In this document: in pieces, positions 11,141 to 23,100 of the stretch
Position numbering within the stretch: position 1 is the stretch's first letter
Layout: each line of letters starts with the position of its first letter
Assembly: GCF_049243985.1 (NCBI RefSeq)
Contig: NC_135372.1
Coordinates: 97,207,318 to 97,271,317, forward strand
DNA: 64,000 bases
Source of the DNA: Paroedura picta
Lineage: Eukaryota; Chordata; Lepidosauria; Squamata; Gekkonidae
Reading direction: 5' to 3'
Notes under the pieces: generated by a model
What the model was told of the DNA's origin: nothing
Seen by the model: only the letters and a program-made list of their open reading frames with translations
Databases searched by the model: none
Position numbers and translations under genes: made by a program

Positions 11141-14100
11141 GTAGGTAGGAAAGAAAGAGAAGCAGTCTCGTTTGACCAAATGGCAATTAAAGTAATTAAG
11201 TGTTCTCATAATTAATTTTCACTAACAGTGTTCAGTTTTGAGCAATTCTTAGCGGCACTACATACCTTTGGTTATATACCAGAATTCAAGGGAAAGTGGG
11301 TGGTGCCTCTTCTGAGTCAATACAATAGTTACAAATATGATGTTGGAGAATGTTCAATTTTTTTGGAGGGAAATTATTCCAGTGTTAATATTAGATCAGG
11401 TATAGCCTTACATCTACAGATCAGTATATTTATATTACATGTCCATTGCTTTCAAAGCCAAAATGAAAGATGTGACAAAATATGGAATCTTTTTTCTTAC
11501 AACTTTTTAGGCCTTTCTGTTAGGAATGAGACAATGGGTTAATACTTTACTGTACTTTCCTTAACATTTAGAAGGTAGCATAGATGATGAATTTGGAGTT
11601 AAAATTACCTCTAGACTAGTATAGATTTTCCATACTGGTTCTCCTTTTCTCCTTTTCCTGTCCAATCAGCATCATTTATTCATTTGTGAGTACTCCTCAT
11701 TGTAATGAACACCTTATGCCTATATTACAGCAAACCAAAAAAACAATAGTGAAATTTTAGAATGTAAAATGAACAAATAATGAAATCATCAACCCATTAG
11801 ATGGATTCAGTAACACCTGATGCAGCTACTTTGTAAGTTGCATATTTGTTCCTATTTGCAAGAAGCAACTTTCAGAGTCCCCATTTCGGAATGCTGGCAA
11901 AACCTTTGTCTGGGAGAGGTATAAGGTGGACAGTGCAGTAGAAAATGAACAAGGATTTTTACCCCCTGAAAGTCACAAATACAATTATTTACTAGGAACT
12001 TTACATACCTTCCCTACAGATAAGCAGATGACATGAACAGAAAATGCAGAGCCCCCTTCAAAGGACAGTCAGGCAGTTCAGTAAGTTGCAATATCACGTG
12101 ATTTTTAGAATACAGTGCCACTGAATCTCATAATTGATATAATGATCTTTTAGAACAGTTACATTCTATAATCCTGAGTCGTATTTAATCATTTGCATCA
12201 TTAAAAGTCTTCTAGCTCTGCCTGGGTTAACCCATGTGCAACTACTGGTGTAGTAATTTAGTAATTTTGTTTTTGACTAAGACATGTAAATATTATTGGA
12301 TGGACATTTCCAAGTAAAGGTATTCAGTTAACACAGAATCATAGAATCATAGAGTTGTAAGGGGACATACAGGCCATCTAGTCCAACCCCCTGCTCCATG
12401 CAACATTTATATCAGTGTTTTCAAAACAATTTGATTGCTGTTTTCCAAAGCTAACACATTTTCACCAAAATGGTTGAAACCAGCCATGTCATCCACTTAC
12501 AGAACACCTCCGCTAAGGTTATAACTTGGCTCTCACCTATCGTCTTGGATGTCTATGCATGTTGCTCTTTACATCTCAGATCAGGGTTTTAATTGTCTTT
12601 TCCCTTCTTACTTATTCTTTCTTGCACTCTTTACTCAAGCTTCTCTTTCATATGAGCATGTTTTTGCTTCCTAAGCCACACTTCTATTTATTCTAAGTCT
12701 CATCCTTCATGCGTTTCCTTACCTGAAACAGCTTATTCCACATTGAAGGACTAAGACTAATATGTGGTGAAAATAAAAAGCAATCCCCAAACCCTGAAAT
12801 AATAAATTATGCTCTTAACTGATCTTCTATATACTTCCTTTTATGTTGTCATATTTTAGTTACATTTTAGCGTGTATTTTAATATAATTATGGTGTGTGT
12901 TTGTTTTAATGACTTTTATCATTCTTTAAAACAATTGTTTTGGGACACTGAAATTTTGAAAAGCACCTAATTCCTGCCTTAAGTAAATAAATTTGAGAAG
13001 AATTTTAGCATTGAGCTTTCAACAAATGCTGAGAAGAAAATATTAATGTAGCTAGGAAAAATGATTCAAAATAACAAAATACTAAATTGGTTAGGAAAGG
13101 TTGCTCAAGTAGCACTAAAGATTGTAACATTTCTCAGCCACAGTCTTTGGTATAAATTACTGTTTGGATTCATTTTATAGACCTAGGGGAGGGGGGAAAT
13201 GGTCTTCCTCAAGTTTGTCACTTTCAGGCCTTTATAAACCCAAAGGCTATGGCATAGCTGAGCTATAGGGTAGCCATTCAGATTCAGTTGGCTTATTCAG
13301 AGCTGCAATTCACTGAATGTGAAGGCCCCAAGAGATTTAATGGTTTTATTGAAGACATGATTTTAGTATGACCAAGGATGAAAAGGAAAGTGACTGTCAT
13401 TTAAAGCTATTCTGACACCTACTTGAGGGGAGAGACATTGGCTTGGTTGCAGTGGGAAGTTGTGGCCTGAATATTGATTCATAATTGGCTATACATTTAG
13501 GAATGTTGGGTTTAGTTGTTTAAATTTTCTGTGCAGTTTGGAGTATCTGAAATAGTTGCATTGAAATAATAATTTTGCTAAACTGAGAGGGTAAAGCTAA
13601 CTAGTTCTTTTTCCTTGCCAGCTTTCAATATGGATGCTGAAACAAACCCCATAGACAAATTGAGTTATCAAATCTATTTTTAATAGCCATAGTAGAATCA
13701 GTGATGCAAGATGTACACTGTAACTGGTAATTTTTCTAAACCCAGGAGGTGCAAGCTGCTTGGTTATACAAAAGAAAGAGCAGGTTCTAACCTGGAATTC
13801 CTCAGTGTCTATCAGCATACTATTGCAACATAGAAATGTAATAAAACATTTTGTTTCCCTGTAGATCTTTCTCAGAGTTCTTCTCCTTCTCTGTCAGACC
13901 AACTCCAGATGGGCTGTGATGAGGCAACATCAGGAAGTCTAAATGTGGAGTGTAGGGTCTGTGGTGACAAAGCATCAGGGTTTCACTATGGAGTGCACGC
14001 ATGCGAGGGTTGTAAGGTATGGGCTGCATACAAAATATACATTGTGTCAGGCTGAAGATTAGATGTTGAGGTCATAAGGGCTTCAGTGAGTAAACAATAA

Positions 14101-17100
14101 AAAGAAAACAGAATCTTTTTGTCCTAGGGTCAAACTACAGCCAATTCTGTTAGATCCATGACTGATTTCCTACCTTTTTGTTCTTTGGAGTACTTCCCAT
14201 TCCCAAATGCTGCTTTTTAATCTAAATGTTCTTTCTCTTTGCTGTTTTTGGAGTGGAGGCAGTCATGGTGTATAGATTGGGGGGAGGGGGTTTCCCTCAA
14301 GGAACAAATAGCAGCTGGAGGAATGGGGCAGGTAGTATATGCAAAGAGTGGGGCTTTAAGTGTTTCAGTTCTTGTACCTTGCCAAATTAGCAGTTCCCAC
14401 TCACTTTCCCTGAAGCTCCCTTCACTGAAAATTAGCCAGGTGGTCAATCACAGGTCTCCTGGTGTAACAAGTAGTCTTGCTGTTAGACTAAAGGTTAGAG
14501 GGCATGTTTGCCCAAGCCAGAATAAAGGCCTAGGAAGGACCTGCAGTTTTGCAGCCCTGTGAGCCACTATTATTAAGAAAGAGCTGATGAGATCTCTAGA
14601 AACATGCTGTTAATATGATTGTCTAAAGCTGTGTGCAGTAACCCACTGCTTTTTTTGGCTTAATCTACATAGAATTTTGTGCCACAAATATGTTTTCCTA
14701 CTATGCAGCTGCTGTACATTTCATAATTCTCTGGTGAATTTGTGAGTTATCAAAGATTACTTTGAGTGATTACTTGGCTGGAATATGTTACAGGGCACAA
14801 AACATCATATTCTGCCCCCTGGTTGTTTGGCTGGCTCTAGCTGGCTGTGGTAATAAAAGTCCATCCTCCACCAGACATGATAAAAGAGCAGCATTATTCA
14901 GTGTTGAAGTGATGCCACAGTTCTTCAAGGCCAAATAAATAAGCTGCTGGAGTCTTTTAGTTTATGTCCCTCTGCTGGCTGCTTTAGACATTACAAGACC
15001 TCAGTTCCTTCAATTTTTTTGCCTGAAAGTTTCCCTTCTCAGTCTTGATATAGTTTTTCTCTCAGTTTCTTGGGAGAGAATCCCCTATTATCCCATTGAA
15101 TCATCTGACGTGTTTACTTCTCCTTTCAGTCTCATCCTTCTGCTTGCTCACCCACAGGGCTTCTTTCGTCGAACAATCCGTATGAAGCTAGAGTATGAGA
15201 AATGTGAACGGAGCTGCAAGATTCAAAAAAAGAACCGGAACAAGTGCCAGTACTGCCGCTTTCAGAAATGCCTATCACTGGGCATGTCGCATAATGGTAA
15301 GGGCCCTGTGCTGTCACTCTGAGTGGAGGTTGGAGCTGGAAAGGAACCAATGGAACCATATATCCACTATAGGCCAACATACTGAACAAGAGTCTGACAT
15401 TTTTTGGTTGCCTGACTTGGGATGTGGCCAATATATTTGGCACTCCACTCTGATTGTGGAGCAATTCCTGAAAAACAAAACAGGGTATATAACAAAGGCT
15501 TGCCAAATTATCAGTTTTGTTTTGGAATGCCGGTACCATGATAGCTTTTTCACATCAAAAGTAAAATTTCAGTTGCCAGTGGCAAGTCCCTGCTCTCTGA
15601 AGTAGCATAGGAATAGGGCAGCCTACTTACAAGCAAATCTAGTTGCTGTTTTTCATATAATATTCCATTCAATTGAGAATGAGGTGTTGGATACTTTGCA
15701 TTTTATGGACTGCCTCTTCTCAATAAATGTGGATAGGAGGTAGCACTGCAGAGCATTCACTTCTGATGTGATGAGTAGCAGCTGTATTTCTAGCATGGTG
15801 CATGAAGTGTTTTAAATCTTGTCCAGGGACGCTGTTGTAAGCCCTTAACTTTTATGAATCACATACTTGGGACTTGAGGTTAAGACAGACTGAATTATTT
15901 TTTGAATCTGAAAATGTAAATGACTGAGACTTTTCACATTACCATTCTAAATTGGATGTTATTTGTGGTGCCACTATAGCTCTCAATGTAGATTTTTTTA
16001 AGTCCACAAAGGTTGTGTGGTGGTAAAGGGGGTGGGGTGGGGAGGAAGCAACACTGTAGGAAGCACTAGGGTCATTTTAAGGGGCTTTTTGCACGGCTTC
16101 AAAATCACACAATGGTTGCTAATTGGAAACGCTATTGATTTGCCTTAACGCACGACGTTGTAGACAATCTGCAACACTCCTGAAACCGATCAGCAAAAAG
16201 CGCTTCGTTGTAGCGCTTTCAGGGGAATCCCAAAAAGTGGATTCACCCTCCGGAAAGCGCTACACTCTTGCAAACAATCTGTAACACTAGCGATAAAGAC
16301 CTGTGCGTTACCATTGTTGCGGTTTCTTCAAAGTCCCTCCTCCTGAGCCTGTCCTCCAAACTTCCGGCGAAGCGATCGCCATTTTTTTTTCTCCGAGCGA
16401 GCGGGGATAAACGCACCAGCGAGCCTCTTTCTGTTTAGAGGCTTCCCTGGCTTCAGTCCTTTACCTTTAGTCACTAAGCACAAACCACATAAAAGCCCGT
16501 TTGCTGAAATAAAGTCCCTTTATTTTTTACACATTAATTCATCCGAAAATCGGGCCGTGAGGGGGGGGGGATTTTTTTTTTATCACTCGAGGCAGCGTGG
16601 CAACGATCATACGATCAAACGACAGCTCACATTAGGCAGCTGGATGGGTCTCTCCGTTGCAACGAATCTACCTAGATTCGTTGCTATGGGTCTGTTTTTT
16701 TTTTTTTAAACCTTTCTTAAAGGGAAAGGGGCTGTTTGGGAGCATGCTAACGGCTGCCCATTGGCTGCTTGACGGCCAGGGGCGGGACGAGCTTGGCAAT
16801 AGCGCTTCCTTTCTAGCGATTTCTGCCGAGACCGGAAGCCTGTGGGAAACGCTAAAAAACGCAACTGATTCCACTACAAAGGCAGGTATGCATAACGACG
16901 AATTCCACTATTTTAAATGGCGATTTTTCATTCCGCAAACAATTTGCAACAAAGATCCCCGTGGCTAAAGGCCCTAAGAGTTAGCTAACGGTTCCAGTCT
17001 GAGAGCAATTTCTTAAGCTTAGTGGCTAGTAGTTGGGAAAGCCTGATACTATGGGGGCTATGAGCTCTTGGCAAATTTTGTCTGTAAATCTTACATTCAA

Positions 17101-20100
17101 ATATCACACATTCTTGGCAGATACACATGCATTCTTAAAAAGGAATCTTTTAAAAAAATTCCTTCTAAAAGTGCACATTATAATGCAGTAAAATAAAAGC
17201 TTTACTATATTTTGAGTTGGTAATATTGAACAGGTAAGACATCAGTAATTAGTTCTTAAGAGAAAAAAGATTGGTTTTTTGATCCTATTTAGTTCATGCT
17301 GCCTTTCCTCCTTCAACACTCTTACTTTAACTGTAGCTTTGGGTCGTGCATAACCCAAAGACAGAAGTAGTTGTTGGGAAAGTTCACAAGAGCTTAGTTT
17401 TCTTTTAAGAGCTATTAGCCATGGAGGGACAAACAATCCAGCAGTAATAAATGAATGAAGCCCTTGGGGACGCTAAACTTACTTTATAATGAGATATAAA
17501 ATTGCATTGAAACATCTCAAAATTCTAACATTTATTTTTAAACTAAATTATCACACCATCTTTAATCCTTATTCACTACGAATCTGTATTTCTGCAGTCT
17601 TCTGTACAAGGTCAAATACATTTTTGCAAGGTCAAATGCATTCTAACCCATAATATTAATAAGTGTAACTGGTTCCGCAGTTCATCCTTCATTTGTTAGG
17701 TGAAGCACAGTATACTCAGTACTGTTTCTGGCACAGTTTCTGGCTAGAGTTCTTCATTCATCCTTCTCCAAATCCAGACTTGTCATAACAGGAATGTTGC
17801 CATTGACAGTCTTCCAAGCAATGCACTGCAAGTATGCATGTAGTGTGTAGCATTTCAGATTTGCAGAGATGCCAAAGCTGTCAGTTAACTCATACCAAAC
17901 AAAACACTAGTGTTGTCACAGTTGAAGCATTCAGAAATAGTCTTGCATACTCTTTTGCTTGTAGATCCTTGTTTGTGTTTAATGTTAGTTGTTGTTCACT
18001 GTATGGTACAAATTATAGTAATGTTTATTTGAGAAAATGTAGAAGCAGCATTAAAGGATATCTTCAGTGCATTTTAATTTGGTTTGCATTGACAACATGA
18101 ATTTTGCCTTGCTAGCAGTTCCGTAGTACATTTGGGGAAATGGACTGGCATATCTAGTTACTTTTGTGCCCGGGGCAGCTGGGTGGAGCTTGGTGATGTG
18201 GGAGTGGGAGGCCTAAACCCTGTTACCACTCAAGCCCAACCTTGTTGCCCACCCCATCACCTGACATCTTCTCCTAGGATGGTGACAGAAGGGCCAGTCA
18301 CCTCAGGCCACGAGTCTCCCTGTCAATCTGGCGGGAAGGCCACGGTTGTTTGTGCTATCCCAGGTGGCTGTTGGGTGGCACACTGTTGCAGGGGAGCGCT
18401 GTGCCCCGCCTTGAGTCCACGGCATCCAGATGGGCTGCTGCCTCACACTGCCGTCCTCAGACTGTGAGTCCCCAATTTGAATCCAGAGGGTAGTTCATGC
18501 TGCTCTGGGTGGCTGTTGGTGCGCTCCATCTCTGGTCTGCAGCATCCATCCATGCCCCATGCTTACCCCATTGCCTGACATCCTGCTGCCTTTGCCATGG
18601 GTGGCAGCAGAGGGGCCAGCTGTCTAGAGCCACAAGTTCCCCATCAATGTGGAGGGAAGGCCATGGGGGTTCACACTGGTCTGGGTGGCTGTCAGGTGGC
18701 ATATTGTCATAGGGGAGTACTGTGCCCCTCCTTGGGTCTTCAGTGTCCAGACTTTCCCAGTCTCTCCCCTTCTCTGATTGTAGGAAAGGAGGCCACAAGT
18801 CTGCCTTGCTTTGCCTCTTGTGTCAGCTAGAGGTACTAATTCTATTATTTTCCCTTCTCCTGACAAGGCTTATGAAGTCAGCTTTTTTGTTATAATAAGT
18901 ACTTACAACTGAGCTGCTTTCCCATTGCCAGTGCACACTTCTGGCTTGGACATATGCTTGCTTGACCTCATGCCTCCTATCTGTGTCATTGGGTTCTAAC
19001 ATGCCAATGAGACTCTGTCTCACTCCTGTTTGGGATTTATTGCCTGGAATTGCTGGAGAATCATCTACTTGGCTGCCTTGTCAAATGCCATTCTTTGGAC
19101 CCTATCTCCAAACCATAGAGGGTGTGCAGATCTAAGGATCAACAGAGCGAAATAATAATCCTAAATGATTCTACAACATAGGAAAGGATAATATCCCGCT
19201 GATGTATTACACACTTCTGCTTATTCCAGGGGTAGTCAAACTGCAGCCCTCCAGATGTCCATGGACTACAATTCCCATGAGCCTTTGCTGGCAGGGGCTC
19301 ATGGGAATTGTAGTCCACAGACATCTCGAGGGCCGCAGTTTGACTACCTCTGGCTTATTCCCTGCCCCTGCATTCTCTTGAGATACGCACTGCTCTGTGA
19401 AGGCTAACTGCTGGATGAGTGCCAGAACTGGGTACTGGGCAGGCTGCTATTTTGTGCTGAAGTGTACTAAAGTATTGGTCTAACTGCTTGCCTGTAAGGC
19501 TGATTCTCCTCAAGGTATCTCTGCTTACTATTGCAGCCTGTTTCCTTTCTGCTTTAAAGTAATGTTACTTTTCATTTTGATTTCAAATCTCTGGTTAAGA
19601 TTAATTCAATTGTGGCTGAGCCTGAACCCAAGTCTGGTTTACACGGGCAGGGAAGCCTTCATAGACTGCCCTGAATATAGTTGATAGAGAAGGAGACTGA
19701 GAACAATTGTCCATATGTGCCGTTCTCAGAACTCTTTTAAAATCCCCTTTCCTTTGATCAGGCGTAATGTCACATAGATGAGAGAAAATTCTTTCACAGT
19801 GAAGTCCATCCCACTTTACCAAATCTCTTCATATAGGAACAACACATGTAGTGTATCTTCCAATCTGGGAGAAAAAAAGATGTATTTAAAATAAACTTCC
19901 ATGTACACAGGTCATATTGTGCTCTCTAATACCCATTCAGCGTTTTACTTGATTCTAGTGAATGAACTTCCCCTACTTTTACAATAATGCCTCAACATTT
20001 TGTTTTTAGGGAAATAACTGAATTTCTCAGTCGATCGTTTCTGGTAACTTTCACAGCAGGATCTTAGGGTCAGTCTGCTTCCAGGATTCTTTTTGTTCAC

Positions 20101-23100
20101 AGGTGAACCTCTAATGAGCCAGGCACAGGCATCGATAGCAGCATGGCAGGATTTCTTTGGGGTTTAAGTAGACTATATATATATGTATTTCTGACCAATA
20201 AAAACAAATCTAGGCCCAAGTTATAGCCTCAGCTCAGAATAAAATCACACATTAATCCTGAAGATAGATCATTATTGACTCTGGCCAGTGTATTTCAGCC
20301 ACTGGCCTTCCTCAGTGGTCAAATTATGTTGTTATAGAATGGCTCCAGACATTACTATAATGCAGTCATTTCTGAAACATAGACCAAGGTAAGATTGTTT
20401 TATAATCATTACCTGTGACCTAAGGCAAAGATTTGAATCAGAGACCTCATTCTAGATAACTTGCTGCTATAGTCAAGTACAATGCTCTTGAATAATGGTT
20501 CAATTATATACTTTTCTCTCCTGGTCATTTTTTAAAATGCAGTCTGGATCCCGTATTATTACTGATAATGATGATTTCCTTAAATGCTTGGTTCTTAATT
20601 CAATTCTTTTTGGGTTAAGACCCCCCCCCCCACCTGCGGCTTCCTTTGTCTGTTATTGTAAAGAGAGATTTTATAGTCCAGATTTTATAGTCTGCTAATC
20701 CTTAACCTGGCCTGCTTTGTTATGCTCCAGCCATTCGTTTTGGTCGCATGCCAGAAGCTGAGAAAAGGAAGCTGGTGGCAGGACTGACAGCAAGTGAAAT
20801 TAGCTGCCAGAACCAACAGGTGGCTGACCTGAAACTCTTTTCCAAGCACATCTACAATGCCTACCTGAAAAACTTCAACATGACCAAAAAGAAAGCACGA
20901 GGCATCCTGACTGGGAAAGCAAGCAGCACACCGGTGAGTATTACTGTCTTTGAGGACTAAAAATGCAGAAGTTGCCAGATCAGAGCTCTGCTGTTTGGTA
21001 TCATGCAGGAGGGTTGCTGCTGCTGTGCAGAAGCAGGTTGAAAAGGACTTGGCTATATTCAAGGTACTTTAACTTGTCAGTTGATGTCACTTATACCAGC
21101 AGCTTGACATTTGGAGGTGGTTCAAGCTGCTGGTGGGATCAGGAATCATCAGAAGATGTGAAAGGACTTCACAATCTTAACATGCTAAAATATTTTATTT
21201 GCTGTTCACAAGAGACAATTCTTAAATGCAGAAACAGATTAATATCCCTTGTATCAATCCAATTTATTACAAACTTAGACGCATTTCCCACAATCAGATG
21301 TTCCTCTTGTTCTTCCAAGGCTTTATATGGTTTCTCAAAAGAAAGGAACATTTCCGAATTGGAGCAGGGGAAGGGGGGGGTTGATAAAAGCAAGCTAATA
21401 AACCTTTACTTTCCAACCATAGCCTATCTGTGGAAAACAACTGGAGCTAAATTTCAAATATAGGGCATCACAGTTTCTAAATATGGATGGTGGCTGCCGA
21501 TTCTTAGGCAACTATTGGCTTTGATTGTAAGAACAATAACTGGAACAGACTTCATATTTGCTGCTGCCACTTGAAGCCCTTAAAATATGTTCTTGTGGGT
21601 CAGGAGACCTTTGAAAATGGCTTGGGATGTGGCAGTAGAGCTGTAGATAGAGGATGTAATGGGCAGGACTCCTTTCCTCTTTGCAGTTTTGTGTAAATAG
21701 AGAAAGACTTCATGCAGTTGAGGAAGGGGATGAATGAGATTTCCCTTTCCAACTGCAGCCTCCACATGCCCTGTTCTGTGCCATGTGCAGGAACAGCTGG
21801 GGTGAGGGGAGGTTCAAGGACTCCATTGGAATAGGGAAGGTGATAAAGATTCTTCTATGAACTCTGTCCTATTTGTAGTTTTTAGCTTGGGTGCGATTAG
21901 AGATGTAAACTTGCGGAATTTTTGAATTAGTTTTTTTTTTTAAAATAAAAAGGGGAAAACATTTAAATATGTGGAATGTCTTCTTTTACTATATTTTGTA
22001 TGTTGCCATGAGTTTCAGTGAGAAAGGCAGACTATAAATAAAGGCTTTATTACTTAGCCTGAACTTTTCTTTTTAAGAAGACAAAAGAAAGCTTTCTGCA
22101 TACTCATCGGACTTCTAAATATGTATAATATTACTTCCTGAACAATATTTTTAAATGCCCACCCCAAGGCAACTTGCTGTCGACTAAGCAAGGTTATCTC
22201 CCCCAGTAGGAGGTAGTGAATGTTGCAAGTAGATGGGTGTCAATTTTAAAAGAAAAGAAAATACAGAGGAAGTGAGAGTCTATAACTGTTCATTGTATTA
22301 TTAGAGGGGAAGAATATGGTAGGTGGACATATTCCCTATTGCTTTTGTTTTGTGTTTCTCATCAAAATGAAGAAGGAAATCTTTTGTGTGGTTTCCCCCT
22401 CCCCCTTTCTTTGTTCCTTTTTTTCAGGCCTTTTGGGGGAGAAGTAGGGCATTTTTTTCTCTCTCTTCTCCAAATTCAGGAATAAGTAGATTGCTTTGCC
22501 ATTCTTACAATTACCAAGTCCTGACACCTTATCTTCTGTGCTGCTAAACAACCTGAGTTGGGTGTTAACTTCTCTTTCTCTCTCTGTTCTAACTTGTGCA
22601 TAGCCCTATCTGTCACCACCAGTATTTCTGATGTTTAGAGGCACCGAAATACCCAGCAGAATTGCCAGCATTTTTTTCCTCTGTTTTTTGAGTTAATAAC
22701 GTCGCTGATACTTGAGTAGCAAATAATTTTATAGCGTACTACGTGGACACTGTTGCCTTAGTAGTTGCTTTCATTGGGGCAGAGTCCATAGTGGAACCTT
22801 CCCATTGGCAGGAGAAGAATACACAGTAGTTACAAAACAGCACTGGGGGTGGGGTTGGAACTGGAGAATAATATTTAGACTGCTTGCTGACTGTTTGGAA
22901 AAGGAGCAAATGGTACTGATACCTGCAGAATCATCCATGTGGGTTCCATGTGTCAGGTGTGTTGTATCAACATTTCCAAAACCATAACAGCCCACCCACT
23001 CTGTCTATGTATGCTTTATATTAAGACCAGTAACAAGTTTGCATGTGGCCTTAGTTACTCTTAGGGTTGATGGGCAACTTCAGGATTAGTTCATGAGAAC

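Larger units (their letters stand above)
15297..20730 (+). other. PPARD: PPARD intron before the hinge exon
   Basis: Holds the Harbinger-like element (16081-16974), the tandem duplication (18250-18750) and the palindromic hAT element (19227-19352), listed separately. The rest shows nothing recognisable. Confidence 0.8.

Noticed and set aside
18132-18830. Several overlapping open frames of 70-113 codons on both strands
   Set aside because: They come from the GC-rich tandem duplication, overlap each other in opposing frames and resemble no protein family.
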